In this document: one piece after another, positions 17,362 through 26,992 of the stretch | How the letters are laid out: every line of letters starts with the position of its first letter | How positions within the stretch are numbered: the stretch's first letter is position 1 | Assembly (NCBI RefSeq): GCF_042847215.1 | Contig: NZ_AP031500.1 | Span: 3,286,001 to 3,350,000 of the forward strand | Reading direction: 5' to 3' | Source of the DNA: Gilvimarinus japonicus | GTDB lineage: Bacteria > Pseudomonadota > Gammaproteobacteria > Pseudomonadales > Cellvibrionaceae | DNA: 64,000 nt | Program-made: the position numbers and the translations under genes | The notes under the pieces: generated by a model | Database searches by the model: none | The model's input: only the letters and a program-made list of their open reading frames with translations | Told to the model about the DNA's origin: nothing

Positions 17362-18591
17362 TTACGCCACATTAACGCGAAAGATTAACGAGGTGTTAAT
17401 CCCGCCAAAAGCAAAATTATTGCTCATTAGAGTATCGCCATCGGTGGTGCGGGGCGAGCCGATAATATAATCAAGCGCGGCACAATCTGGGTCCACCTGA
17501 GATAAATTAAGGGTTGGCATCAGCCACTGCTCGCGCATCATAGCAATACTCGCCCACGCCTCAATGGCACCGCTGGCGCCCAAGGTGTGACCAATATGCC
17601 CTTTAATGCTGCTCACAGGTAGGGAATCGCCAAACAACCGCTGTGTCGCCAGACTCTCGGCAACATCACCCCAGGGTGTGGCGGTACCATGAGCATTGAT
17701 GTAATGAATCGCCTGTGGCGCACAGCCGGCATCGCGTAAAGCCAGTGCCATGGCCGCTTGCATGCTATCGGCGTCGGGCTGGGTAATATGGGCACCATCG
17801 GCATTGGTACCAAACCCGATCACCTCGGCATAAATAGTGGCGCCACGCGCCTGTGCATGATCGAGCGACTCCAAAATTAACGTGCCCGCCCCTTCGCCAA
17901 TCACTAAGCCATCGCGGTGAGTATCAAACGGGCTGGGGGTCGAGCCAGGGGTATCGTTTTTGGTACTGGCGGCGCCAAAGGTATCAAACACCGCGGCCTC
18001 TGACGGACACAGCTCTTCGGCGCCACCAGCGATCATCACCGATTGATAGCCACTTTTAATCGCCTCATAGGCATAACCGATCCCCTGGCTGCCAGAGGTA
18101 CAGGCCGACGATGTGGTGTACACCCGCCCTTTTACACCAAAAAATATACTTAAGTTAATGGCCGTGGTGTGGCTCATCATTCGCACGTATGTGGTAGCGG
18201 TTACCCGGGTTAAATCCTGGCGGTTAAGTAGCTCGGCAAACTCTCGCGTAGCCGGGGTGCTGCCAGTGGATGAACCATAGGCAATGCCGCATTGACCGCT
18301 GGCGATAACCGGATCATTAATTAAGCCCGCATCCATAAGCGCCAACTCAGTGGCACGAGTGGCCAGTTGTGCCACTCGGCCCATGCCGCGCACTTTTTTA
18401 CGCGGGTAAGAGCTGGGCATTGCAAAATCATCCACCGGGCCCGCCAACTGGGTGTCTAAGCCTTTATAGTCGGCCCACTCTGGCATAACCCGGATACCAC
18501 TGCGGCCGCCTTTTAAGGCGCCGGACAGGCTTGCCCAGTCGCTGCCAATAGAGGTAACCCCGGCCATGCCGGTCACAACCACCCGGTTCAT
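17362..18591 (-). CDS. Beta-ketoacyl-ACP synthase, aryl polyene cluster (last gene)
   Basis: 409 residues of the FabF/KAS II fold. The Cys-His-His catalytic set is intact: Cys164 (SSACTSGSQ), His301 (NAHGTAT) and His335 (HIGHTLGA). It overlaps the preceding ketosynthase gene by four bases and is clearly its paralogue, with long shared stretches such as TSGSQG(V/I)GYAYEAIK. By position it corresponds to ApeR of published clusters, here present twice. It elongates acyl-ACP chains with malonyl units; whether it works in the polyene chain or in supplying the fatty acid part of the lipid is open. No signal or membrane segment. Confidence 0.92.
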   Translation of the reverse strand: MNRVVVTGMAGVTSIGSDWASLSGALKGGRSGIRVMPEWADYKGLDTQLAGPVDDFAMPSSYPRKKVRGMGRVAQLATRATELALMDAGLINDPVIASGQCGIAYGSSTGSTPATREFAELLNRQDLTRVTATTYVRMMSHTTAINLSIFFGVKGRVYTTSSACTSGSQGIGYAYEAIKSGYQSVMIAGGAEELCPSEAAVFDTFGAASTKNDTPGSTPSPFDTHRDGLVIGEGAGTLILESLDHAQARGATIYAEVIGFGTNADGAHITQPDADSMQAAMALALRDAGCAPQAIHYINAHGTATPWGDVAESLATQRLFGDSLPVSSIKGHIGHTLGASGAIEAWASIAMMREQWLMPTLNLSQVDPDCAALDYIIGSPRTTDGDTLMSNNFAFGGINTSLIFRVNVA

Positions 18592-19814
18592 GCAGAGTAG
18601 CGCTTAATAATCAAAGACGTATTGACGCCGCCGAAGGCGAAGTTATTACTCATCACATAGTCGCAATCAATAGCGCGACCGGCGTGTTGAATATAATCCA
18701 GCTCGGCGCACTCGGGGTCGACACGATCAAGGTTAATGGTCGGGGCAAACCACTGGCTGCGCATCATCTCTACACTCATCCACGCCTCCAGTGCGCCACA
18801 GGCGCCTAAGGTGTGACCGATGTAGCTTTTTAGCGAGCTGATGGGTTTACCTTCGCCCAGGGCGGCTGCGGTCGCGCGGCTCTCGGCGATGTCGCCTTTG
18901 GCGGTGGCAGTGCCGTGGGCGTTGACGTAGCCGATAGCGTCGGGGCTGACCTTAGCATCGGCCAGCGCCAGCTGCATGGCCCGAGTCATAGTCTCGGCGC
19001 TGGGCTCGGTGACGTGGGCGCCATCGGAGTTAGTGCCGTAACCGACAATCTCACCCAAAATAGTCGCGCCGCGAGCGCGGGCGTGCTCGTACTCTTCTAG
19101 TATTAACGAGCACGCACCTTCGCCAATCACCAGTCCGTCGCGCTCAGCATCAAACGGGCGCGGGGTTAGGTTTGGCTCATCATTGCGCGTACTGGTGGCA
19201 AACAAAGTATCAAACACCGCGATCGGTGTTACGTGAAACTCTTCGGCGCCGCCAGCCACCATAACGTCTTGCATGCCGTACTTAATCGCCTCGTAGGCGT
19301 AACCCACCCCCTGACTGCCGGAGGTACACGCCGACGCGGTAGGGATGATCCGCCCGGTCATATTAAAGAATAAACCGATATTCACCGTGGCGGTGTGGGT
19401 CATGGTGCGTAAATAAGTCGAGGCGTTTAAATCGATGGTGGTTTTATCAGTGACCACGCGGGTTAGCGCTGGCACATCGGCGGGCGTGCCAATACAGGAG
19501 CCATAAGAGACACCGGTACTGCCATTGGTTAAACACGGCTCGCCCACTAAACCTGCCTCGGTTAATGCTTGTTCCGTGGCGCTCACGGCCATCACCGACA
19601 CGCGTCCCATACTGCGCAATTTTTTACGCGGATAATGCGCGGGCGTCGTAAAATCTACCGGAGCCCCCAAGCGGGTGTTAAGCCCTTCGATCTCATCCCA
19701 TTCGGCAAAGCGCTGAATTTTATTGTGTCCAGCGGCCAATGCTGATTGCACATCCGCCCAATTGTTGCCCAAGGCACTGACGGCACCCACACCGGTAATC
19801 ACGACTCTGCGCAT
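18588..19814 (-). CDS. Beta-ketoacyl-ACP synthase, tandem paralogue
   Basis: 408 residues, FabF-like, with Cys163 (SACTSGSQ), His300 (NAHGTAT) and His334 (YIGHTLGA). Starts within the TAATG junction with the ketoreductase gene and overlaps the next ketosynthase by four bases, so the reductase and both synthases should be made together. It and its neighbour share high identity and probably arose by tandem duplication; because active-site residues are intact in both, neither is a classical chain-length factor. They could form a heterodimer or act on different chain lengths (inference). Confidence 0.92.
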   Translation of the reverse strand: MRRVVITGVGAVSALGNNWADVQSALAAGHNKIQRFAEWDEIEGLNTRLGAPVDFTTPAHYPRKKLRSMGRVSVMAVSATEQALTEAGLVGEPCLTNGSTGVSYGSCIGTPADVPALTRVVTDKTTIDLNASTYLRTMTHTATVNIGLFFNMTGRIIPTASACTSGSQGVGYAYEAIKYGMQDVMVAGGAEEFHVTPIAVFDTLFATSTRNDEPNLTPRPFDAERDGLVIGEGACSLILEEYEHARARGATILGEIVGYGTNSDGAHVTEPSAETMTRAMQLALADAKVSPDAIGYVNAHGTATAKGDIAESRATAAALGEGKPISSLKSYIGHTLGACGALEAWMSVEMMRSQWFAPTINLDRVDPECAELDYIQHAGRAIDCDYVMSNNFAFGGVNTSLIIKRYSA

Positions 19815-20539
19815 TAGAGCATCCCACCGTTTACCGAAATAACTTGCCGGGTAATATAGCTGGCCGAGTCGCTCATCAGGTAACCCACTAAACTTGCCAC
19901 TTCACGAGCCTCGCCAAAGCGCTTAAGCGGAATCATTTTTTTCGCCTCGTCAGCAAACACCTCATCGATCATATCGGTTTCGATAATGCCTGGCGCGACA
20001 CAATTAACGGTGATTTTGCGCTTGCCAAGCTCAAGGGCTAGCGCTTTAGTTGCGCCGATTAAACCCGCTTTAGTCGCGCTATAATTCACCTGACCACGGT
20101 TGCCCGCCAGCCCGGCAATGGATGATAAAGTCACGATTCGGCCTCCGCTACGGGCCTGCACCATCGGCATCACCAACGGTTGTACGACGTTATAAAAGCC
20201 GTCTAGGTTCGTGTGAATCACACTGTCCCAATCATCTTCGCTCATGGCCGGAAACGCGTTATCGCGGGTGATGCCGGCGTTGCAAACAACGCCGTAAAAG
20301 GCGCCGTGATCGGCCACTAAAGCATCGAGCACGGCGCGCGTCTCGGTGCGATCGGCGACATCAAAACACACCAGCTCGGCATCGGCGCCCAGCGCGCGAA
20401 CCTCCTCGACCACGGCCTCACCTTGAGCGCGGTTGGTGCGGCAGTGCACGGTGATGGCAAACCCTTGACGGGCCAGCTCAAGAGCGATTTCGCGACCGAT
20501 GCCACGGCTCGATCCGGTAACCAGTACCCGGCGACTCAT
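19814..20539 (-). CDS. 3-oxoacyl-ACP reductase (FabG/SDR), aryl polyene cluster
   Basis: 241 residues of the short-chain dehydrogenase family. NADPH-binding TGSSRGIG at 8-15, NAG at about 89-91, catalytic Ser (TLSSIAG), and YSATK for the Tyr/Lys pair near 153-157; ends in VNGGML as FabG does. Reduces the 3-keto group after each condensation in polyene synthesis, the ApeQ position in the known clusters. Overlaps the dehydratase gene upstream by four bases. Confidence 0.94.
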   Translation of the reverse strand: MSRRVLVTGSSRGIGREIALELARQGFAITVHCRTNRAQGEAVVEEVRALGADAELVCFDVADRTETRAVLDALVADHGAFYGVVCNAGITRDNAFPAMSEDDWDSVIHTNLDGFYNVVQPLVMPMVQARSGGRIVTLSSIAGLAGNRGQVNYSATKAGLIGATKALALELGKRKITVNCVAPGIIETDMIDEVFADEAKKMIPLKRFGEAREVASLVGYLMSDSASYITRQVISVNGGML

Positions 20540-21042
20540 GGTGTTACTCCTTGTGTTTTCTTTGATTGTGACAGCGGTGATGCTGCTGACAACGTTTGCG
20601 GCTCAGTTGCCGCTATATAGGCGGCAATATCGTCGGGCCGGTACGCGGTAAAAATCGCCTCGGCCAGCAAGTCGGTGCGGTTGTGTATCGTCCCGCGAAA
20701 AGCGACCAAAGGGCCGTCAACTAAGTTGGCGTGTACACGAATACGCAAAGGTTCTCCCAGCGCAAACAACGGGCAGTGGGCAGTGTACTGCCGTGAGCTG
20801 ATTAAAAACGCCGGCTCGATCGGCTTGCTCAAGCGAGTATCCTCAATACCCACCCACACAGCGGCGGCTTGAGCCATGTACTCAATCCCCGTCCAAGCGG
20901 GCACACCGCCCCGAGACGCATCGTAAAAAATATTGTCTGCCAGAATATGCGCCTCGACCTCGACCTCTAGCGGCGAGCTACTGAGTAGTGTATCCACCAA
21001 ACGCATCGGCGCTTGGTGAGGAATATAGTTAGCTAAGCTCAC
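20536..21042 (-). CDS. Hotdog-fold 3-hydroxyacyl-ACP dehydratase, ApeP type
   Basis: 168 residues. IPHQAPMRLVD at 7-17 and GIEYMAQAAAVW near 52-63 match the hotdog dehydratases of aryl polyene and flexirubin clusters. It removes water from 3-hydroxyacyl-ACP to leave the conjugated double bonds. A second protein of the same subtype is encoded at 35418-35849. Overlaps both neighbours by four bases. By position it equals ApeP. Confidence 0.85.
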   Translation of the reverse strand: MSLANYIPHQAPMRLVDTLLSSSPLEVEVEAHILADNIFYDASRGGVPAWTGIEYMAQAAAVWVGIEDTRLSKPIEPAFLISSRQYTAHCPLFALGEPLRIRVHANLVDGPLVAFRGTIHNRTDLLAEAIFTAYRPDDIAAYIAATEPQTLSAASPLSQSKKTQGVTP

Positions 21043-22217
21043 GCGCGCGAGTCCCCCAAAACAACAACGGCATTATTGCCCCCAAAGGCAAATGAATGAC
21101 TCAGCAACACCCGTGGCGAGGCGGGTAACAGCAGGCTATTGTGCTGCGCAAGCTGTAGCTCGGGCAGTGCCGGGTCGGGACTATTGTCCCACACATGAGG
21201 CGGCGCACAGCTTTCAATTAAAGCCAACCAACACAGTGCGACTTCAGTGGCGCCCGCCGCCCCCAAGGTATGGCCCACCTGGCCTTTACTGCTGCTGCAA
21301 AACGGCTGATGACCAAACAGTCGTGCTACCACCGCCGACTCCATGGCATCGTTTAGCGGTGTACCAGTGCCGTGCAAATTGATGTAATCCACATCATCTA
21401 GCCGGCATTGCGCCGCTGCCAGCGCTGCCCGAATAGCCGCTTCAGCGCCGGCACCAGAGGGGTCAGGCGCCGAGATATGATGGGCATCGGACGAGGCACC
21501 AACGCCAAGCAACTCGATGTCGTGGAGTAATGGCTCCCGGGTGACTAAAAAAAACGCCGCCGACTCACCAATGTTAATACCAGCGCGGTTTACACTAAAA
21601 GGCACACAGGGCTCGACACTAACCGAGTCGAGCGCGGCAAAGCCATTTACCGTTAAACGACACAAACTGTCGGCGCCACCGGCAATCACAGCATCGGCCA
21701 GACCGGCATCCAATAAACGCTTGGCCGAACCCAGCGCGTGGGCGCTGGATGAGCAGGCGGTCGATAACGTGTAAGCGGGCCCGGCGGCGCCCGTAAAACC
21801 TGCCACTAACGCCGACAAGTTGCCGATCTCTTGCTGGCGGTAATCGTAACTGGCCGGCAACCGCCCGGTTTGCTGCAGCGCTTTAATTGCCGCCTCGCCC
21901 TCGGCAATACCCGAGGTGCTGGTGCCGGCCACCACCGCCACACGCTCGGCGCCATAGCGCTCCAGAGCCAATTCGATGGTCGAGCTAATTTGCGTCAGCG
22001 CCGTCACCGCGAGCTGCGCATTGCGGCTGCGCAAAGGTGACAGGGCATCTGGCAGGGGCGCCAGATCGGCCGTAACCGCGGCCGTATACGTCTGACGGCC
22101 GGGCACCCAATCGCAGGGCGTCAAGGCCCGCTGGCCGGCAAATAGCGCCTGACCCACGGCTTTTTGGCCGGCACCAAGGGCATTAACCAGCCCTAAATCT
22201 GTTAGATATGTCGCCAT
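21039..22217 (-). CDS. Beta-ketoacyl-ACP synthase, probable main polyene elongase (ApeO position)
   Basis: 392 residues. The thiolase-fold residues are Cys155 (LSTACSSSAH), His282 (NLHGTGT) and His316 (QVGHTLGA). It is only distantly similar to the two ketosynthases downstream. In described clusters the ApeO synthase pairs with the small ketosynthase-like ApeC; a matching small protein is encoded at 34236-34970. It would extend the aromatic starter with malonyl-ACP. Overlaps the dehydratase gene by four bases and follows the DUF3261 lipoprotein gene by two bases. Confidence 0.9.
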   Translation of the reverse strand: MATYLTDLGLVNALGAGQKAVGQALFAGQRALTPCDWVPGRQTYTAAVTADLAPLPDALSPLRSRNAQLAVTALTQISSTIELALERYGAERVAVVAGTSTSGIAEGEAAIKALQQTGRLPASYDYRQQEIGNLSALVAGFTGAAGPAYTLSTACSSSAHALGSAKRLLDAGLADAVIAGGADSLCRLTVNGFAALDSVSVEPCVPFSVNRAGINIGESAAFFLVTREPLLHDIELLGVGASSDAHHISAPDPSGAGAEAAIRAALAAAQCRLDDVDYINLHGTGTPLNDAMESAVVARLFGHQPFCSSSKGQVGHTLGAAGATEVALCWLALIESCAPPHVWDNSPDPALPELQLAQHNSLLLPASPRVLLSHSFAFGGNNAVVVLGDSRA

Positions 22218-22219
22218 GG

Positions 22220-22729
22220 TTATCTCTCTAGAGGGGTCACGGTTACACGCCCCCCTTGCTGAGGCAAATCATATTGTTGCGGTCGCGCGGCATCCCAATA
22301 CCAACTGGGGCGCCCCTGATAAGCCAAGCTTATCGATGTTGCGGTCTGATGCAACTGTAAACCTGCACTCTCGGTACATGCGCTCAGGGGTGTTGTACGC
22401 AAGCGCCACCAGTTATACCCCCACAATAAAACGGCGGGGTCGAGCCCGCGGTATAACGGCGAGCGTTCCAACGCCAATTGGCCACTCGCGAGAGTCGCCG
22501 TAAACTGCGGCGAGCCAATCGTATCCAGAGCAACAAACACCGTCTGTGCGTCGCTGCGCTCAGTGCGCAGCAATAAATGCTGCACTTGCTCGCCGTGCTG
22601 TACCGCTAAGCGCACCGTACTGTCGACGGCAGGAGCACAAGCGCCACTTGGGCTAAAGCGTGCGGTGCTAGTACACGCGCTCAGTAATACGCTGATAAAT
22701 AATAGCAAGCCGGCTTTAACCGTGTGCAT
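22220..22729 (-). CDS. DUF3261-type lipoprotein of the aryl polyene cluster
   Basis: 169 residues. Lipoprotein signal with lipobox LLSAC, lipidated Cys at 19. The remainder is beta-rich with no catalytic motif that I can identify; the GYNWWRLR segment and size fit DUF3261 proteins that are regularly found in aryl polyene clusters (ApeN position). Likely sits in the outer membrane and assists pigment placement together with the LolA-like and MMPL proteins (inference from context). Confidence 0.8.
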   Translation of the reverse strand: MHTVKAGLLLFISVLLSACTSTARFSPSGACAPAVDSTVRLAVQHGEQVQHLLLRTERSDAQTVFVALDTIGSPQFTATLASGQLALERSPLYRGLDPAVLLWGYNWWRLRTTPLSACTESAGLQLHQTATSISLAYQGRPSWYWDAARPQQYDLPQQGGRVTVTPLER

Positions 22730-23980
22730 TCACGAAGCCTCTTCCGGCCGACAAAACTGGGCCAATGCATTCATACGCCGGGTTGGGTCTGCCACAAACG
22801 GGTTGGCTCTATCCCAAGCGTATCCGGCCAATACAGACGAGATCATATCTCTCACGCTAACGACTTGCCCTTCAAAAAAAATAATGTCCTGAAACAAGCC
22901 CTCGTACCAAGCGTCGACAAACACCCGAAAAGTATCAACCCCTTGGCGCAGCGGTTGTTCGTAATCGGCGTGCCAATCAACCGTCTCACCTTCAAGCTGA
23001 CGCACCAAGGTTGCTACAGCCGTACTGGCCGAGCGCATGGCGATGGTAATGCCAGAGGAAAATATCGGATCGAGAAACTCACCCGCATTACCCAATAGTG
23101 CGTAGCGATCGGTGGCCAGCTGCTTTACATTGCGCGAATAACCCGAGAGCTTATTCACCGGTATTGGCCAGCTGGCGTTGGCCAACAGTTTGGCCAATAC
23201 CGGCGCCTCGGCAATCAGCTCATGCAATAGCTGCTCGGGGGTTTCACCGCGCCGCTGGGCGAGCTTTTCGTCGCTGACAATCACACCGCAAGAGCATTTA
23301 GTATCACTGAGCGGAATCAACCAAAACCAAATGTCGCGCTCTTGGGGATGCACGGTTACCAAAATTTTATCGCGATCGAACGCCCCGGGAGCAATGCCGT
23401 CCTCCACATGGGTAAAAAATGCCTGACGCACCGGAAAATTGGAGGGCGTTTCTAAATCCAACAAGCGCGGCAACACCCGGCCAAAACCACTGGCATCCAA
23501 TACGAAACGGCAATCTAATTGGGTAAGGCTACCGTCGTCTGCGCGAGCGGTTAAACGCGAGCCCGTGTCAGTAGCAACACAATCGGTGATGGCCTGACCA
23601 AAGCGGATATCCACACCGCGCGCCTCGGCTGCATCGGTAAGCAATTTATCAAATCGCGCGCGCTCTACCTGAAACGTAGTGCCCGGCCCCGCGGTAAACT
23701 TCTCTTCAAAATTAAACCAAGTATAACGATCACCCCACGCAAAGGCGGCACCGTTTTTATAGCGAAAGCCGGCATTGTTGACTACATCGGCAAGGCCGGC
23801 CTCTTCGAGATAGACCATACACTGAGGCAATAAACTCTCACCAATCGAAAAGCGCGGAAAGTGTTGTCGCTCTAACACCCGCACCCGATAACCTTTTTGC
23901 CACAGCAATGTTGCCGCAACTACCCCCGCTGGGCCCGCGCCAATAACAACTACATCTATACTTTCTATTGGCTCTGCCAT
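22730..23980 (-). CDS. Flavin-dependent halogenase-like FAD oxidoreductase
   Basis: 416 residues from the ATG at 23980, directly before the FAD fold; a longer reading frame upstream lies in the MMPL gene and is discounted. FAD-binding VIGAGPAG at 12-19, then FSIGESLLP at 44-52. Residues 218-223 read WFWLIP, which fits the WxWxIP signature of flavin-dependent halogenases, and a lysine (Lys76) lies where the catalytic lysine of these enzymes is expected. This raises halogenation of the aryl head, as in xanthomonadin, but geranylgeranyl-reductase-like oxidoreductases in polyene clusters can look similar. It begins 11 bases after the MMPL stop and its stop abuts the lipoprotein start. Confidence 0.75.
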   Translation of the reverse strand: MAEPIESIDVVVIGAGPAGVVAATLLWQKGYRVRVLERQHFPRFSIGESLLPQCMVYLEEAGLADVVNNAGFRYKNGAAFAWGDRYTWFNFEEKFTAGPGTTFQVERARFDKLLTDAAEARGVDIRFGQAITDCVATDTGSRLTARADDGSLTQLDCRFVLDASGFGRVLPRLLDLETPSNFPVRQAFFTHVEDGIAPGAFDRDKILVTVHPQERDIWFWLIPLSDTKCSCGVIVSDEKLAQRRGETPEQLLHELIAEAPVLAKLLANASWPIPVNKLSGYSRNVKQLATDRYALLGNAGEFLDPIFSSGITIAMRSASTAVATLVRQLEGETVDWHADYEQPLRQGVDTFRVFVDAWYEGLFQDIIFFEGQVVSVRDMISSVLAGYAWDRANPFVADPTRRMNALAQFCRPEEAS

Positions 23981-23990
23981 AAAGATTCCA

Positions 23991-26321
23991 TTACGCTTTT
24001 GTTGTTGTCCGTGCCAGCACGACCAGCGGCGCCAGAAAATACGCCAATAAAATGCCAATCAGTACCGTCAGGCCAAAACTGTGAATAGCGGCGGTGGCCG
24101 ATAGCGCTAAAAGGCCGAACGATAGCACGGTCGTCAAGGTCGATAAACCAATGGCCAAACGGGTGCCCAACTGCTCTGAGTGCGCCTCGCGCAAAAACAA
24201 GGTGTAATCAATACCAATACCTAACACCAGCAACAGCGCCATCATATTAAAAACATTCAACGCCTGCCCCAGCGCACTGATGAGTGCCAAACTAACGGCA
24301 CTGGCAAGCGCGGGCGGCAAAATCACCATCAAGGCACCCGGCGCACCGTAGCGACGCGCCAACAACAAAGCAATCACGCCGTAAGCGAGCAACAACAAAC
24401 CCGTGGCGCTATGACGATAGTGCTGCAGCAAGCGGTCGGTGCGCGCCACAGGGTCAACCAGTGTGATGCCATCAACCCCCGCTAAAGCCTGTTTGATGGT
24501 ATCTAACTCACGCGGTGCAGTTAGGCTTATCGCACTGTAATGCAAACCCTCCTCGACAAAATACAGGGGTAAATCGGGTCGCCCCATCAACACCGGCTGC
24601 AAAGCCTTTAGAGTAATCGTGTTTGATGTTGCACTGGCATCAAGCATTTGTTGATAGGCGCTATCGGTTAGCTGTAAACGCTGGGCAAGCTCTTCCAGCA
24701 CCCCGGCATCGACCACCGCGCTTTGCCAAAGCGCACGATTTTCCTGCTGCTGGCGCGGCGAAGGCAACACTCGGGTCAGAGCATCAAAGCCGTCTAAAAC
24801 TGACCCCTCTTGCAGTGTTTGCAAACGCTCGGCGGCTTTTTCAAGGCGATGCATTAACACCGTGTCGCTCGGCGCTTGCAGTAAAACATATTGCAGCGCT
24901 GCGCCCGCCCCCAAACTCTCACGCACCCGAGTTTCCATTTGCACCAGCGCCGGATCGGGGCGCTGCATTTGGCGAATACTGTCACTGGTAGGGGCTAAAC
25001 TCAGCCAACCAATAAGCAGCAATAAAACCAAGAGCAACCAGCCGGGACGGGCCAGCGGTTGCAGTATGTACTCGTGGGCCCGACTCAAACCTCGCACCAA
25101 ACGCTGCAAGTAAGTCGGCATAGCTCGCTTAGGCGCTTTGGCCAATAAGCTCGGATAACAGAACAAAACAGTGGCCAATGCCGTCACCAACCCCGCGCTC
25201 GATAACACCGCAATTTGGCTAAAGCCCGGAAAACCGGCCGCCATAAAACTGAGATAACCCACAACACTGGTGGCCAAACCAAGCACTAACGGCGGCAATA
25301 ACCGGCGGCTGCCTTCACTGGCCACCCACTGGCGCCCAGTGGCCATGCGCGCGGCGAAATAATGCAAACTGTAATCGATGGCCACACCCACCAACGCTGC
25401 GCCAAACACCAATGCCATCACGTGTACCGCGCCAAATACCAACGCGCTAACCGCAAGGCCGGCCAATACCCCGGTGATTAACGGCACAAAGGCCAATAGC
25501 AACAACGCCGGAGAGCGAAACACCAGCAATAATAAAAGGATAATACCCAGCAGCGAGCCCGCGCCCACGGTAGAGATTTCTTGTCGTGCTTGATCAGTAC
25601 CCGCCAAGGTATAAAACAGCGCACCGGTTTTAAGTACATCGGCGCCGGGTAAATCTGCCCAACGGCTTGCAGCGCGTGCCAGTGCCTCGCGGGCCCGATT
25701 TTGCAGTGCAACATTAAAAGGCGAGCCATTAAGTTCTAGCGGTAGTACGTAGTACCGGCGCTCATCAAGTGAAATATAAGCATTACCCGCCTGATCGAGA
25801 CGGATATTGGTGCTGGGGGCAGTAGCGCGGCTAAAATCGGACAAAGAGCCAAGAGGATCATTAATAAGCGATTGGGCACTCATACCGCCGGGGCGCGTTA
25901 ACAAACGCCGCTGGGCTTGGTCAACTAACTGATTAGGCGTTAGGTTGCTCAGTTTGTCGCGCCAGGCCTTGGTTAACAACGATGCGTTGTGACCGCGATA
26001 AAACTGATCCAGCAAACCCACCTGGCTATCGGCAGCAGCAACCTCAAAACAATCGCACTGACGTAACGTTTCAGTCAAAAACGGTAATGTTTTGCGGGCT
26101 AGCACTTCGTCATCCGCGCCAAACAAGAGTACCACCCGACGTTCAAAGCGCGCCGAAAACGCCTGCTCAACACGCGCCTCAGCGCTGCGTGAGTCAGCGT
26201 CGGGAAACAGCGCCAAGATATTGCTATTAAGAGCGAGCTTAGGCAGCTGCCAAACCATTAAGGCCAACATCACCAAAAGCCAAAAGCCACTTAAGCGCCG
26301 CGCCAGAGACAAGCTATTCAC
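23991..26321 (-). CDS. MMPL/RND family exporter of the aryl polyene cluster
   Basis: 776 residues with the RND layout: an N-terminal helix, a periplasmic loop (about 35-235), a block of five to six helices (about 240-400), a second single helix near 415-435 with periplasmic loop to about 615, and a last block of helices to the end. Glycine-rich DYSLHYFAARMA and DYTLFLREAHS segments are the paired MMPL motifs with the charged residues of helices 4 and 10. Corresponds to ApeM, thought to flip or export the aryl-polyene lipid. Five bases separate it from the LolA-like gene. Confidence 0.92.
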   Translation of the reverse strand: MNSLSLARRLSGFWLLVMLALMVWQLPKLALNSNILALFPDADSRSAEARVEQAFSARFERRVVLLFGADDEVLARKTLPFLTETLRQCDCFEVAAADSQVGLLDQFYRGHNASLLTKAWRDKLSNLTPNQLVDQAQRRLLTRPGGMSAQSLINDPLGSLSDFSRATAPSTNIRLDQAGNAYISLDERRYYVLPLELNGSPFNVALQNRAREALARAASRWADLPGADVLKTGALFYTLAGTDQARQEISTVGAGSLLGIILLLLLVFRSPALLLLAFVPLITGVLAGLAVSALVFGAVHVMALVFGAALVGVAIDYSLHYFAARMATGRQWVASEGSRRLLPPLVLGLATSVVGYLSFMAAGFPGFSQIAVLSSAGLVTALATVLFCYPSLLAKAPKRAMPTYLQRLVRGLSRAHEYILQPLARPGWLLLVLLLLIGWLSLAPTSDSIRQMQRPDPALVQMETRVRESLGAGAALQYVLLQAPSDTVLMHRLEKAAERLQTLQEGSVLDGFDALTRVLPSPRQQQENRALWQSAVVDAGVLEELAQRLQLTDSAYQQMLDASATSNTITLKALQPVLMGRPDLPLYFVEEGLHYSAISLTAPRELDTIKQALAGVDGITLVDPVARTDRLLQHYRHSATGLLLLAYGVIALLLARRYGAPGALMVILPPALASAVSLALISALGQALNVFNMMALLLVLGIGIDYTLFLREAHSEQLGTRLAIGLSTLTTVLSFGLLALSATAAIHSFGLTVLIGILLAYFLAPLVVLARTTTKA

Positions 26322-26326
26322 CGGGG

Positions 26327-26992
26327 TTACTCTGTCTCGTCAGCGGCTGCATAAGAAAAATACAATACAGTGTAGTCTTCCCCGGGCTCGGTGAGCGTAA
26401 CCTGGTCAATCATGCCGTCTTCGCCCTGTACAACAATGTGCGACAGCACTTTTTGCAAACGCGAATCCTGCGGCGTCAAACCAATCACCCAATGCTCTCC
26501 GGCCTCGGCCGCCGTTAACAAGTAAACCGAGAAATAACTGTTTAAATCTTGCAAACTTAAGTCAAACAAACGCCCGAACAACTGAAAAAAGCCGTACAAT
26601 GCAGGCTCGGCCGACGCGGTAATAGTTTCGCTTTTGCCATCCATTTCTCGCGTCAACTCGCCAGCGGCCATCGAATAGGCAACCGCAAATGGCTCAGTGA
26701 TACGCCATTGCAAATCACCGTCAGCGGCCAACGTAAACGCCCCTTTAGACACCATCGGCTCGCGTAAGATGGCTAAATGCTTTTGCTGCTTAATAGCACC
26801 GCTGACCGGTAGATTTTGCCGCAATTCGTCGGCGATAACTTCCAGCGATTCCGCCTCAGCACTGCCTGCTTGCACCGGATGATCAAATACCCCTTGGGCC
26901 ACACCCACGCACGACCAAACACACAAACAAAAACCCAACACCTTTGCCAGAACAACGGATTTTCTGGCGCGACACTCAATTAAATCACTCAT
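26327..26992 (-). CDS. LolA-like outer-membrane lipid carrier protein
   Basis: 221 residues. An N-terminal hydrophobic stretch (about 14-33, VLGFCLCVWSCVGVAQG) works as a signal peptide. The rest matches the LolA-like half-barrel: FTLAADGDLQWRITEPFAVAY, and a C-terminal VTLTEPGEDYTVLYFS. Probable periplasmic shuttle between the MMPL exporter and the outer membrane (ApeL position). Its start overlaps the thioesterase end by eight bases. Confidence 0.85.
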   Translation of the reverse strand: MSDLIECRARKSVVLAKVLGFCLCVWSCVGVAQGVFDHPVQAGSAEAESLEVIADELRQNLPVSGAIKQQKHLAILREPMVSKGAFTLAADGDLQWRITEPFAVAYSMAAGELTREMDGKSETITASAEPALYGFFQLFGRLFDLSLQDLNSYFSVYLLTAAEAGEHWVIGLTPQDSRLQKVLSHIVVQGEDGMIDQVTLTEPGEDYTVLYFSYAAADETE

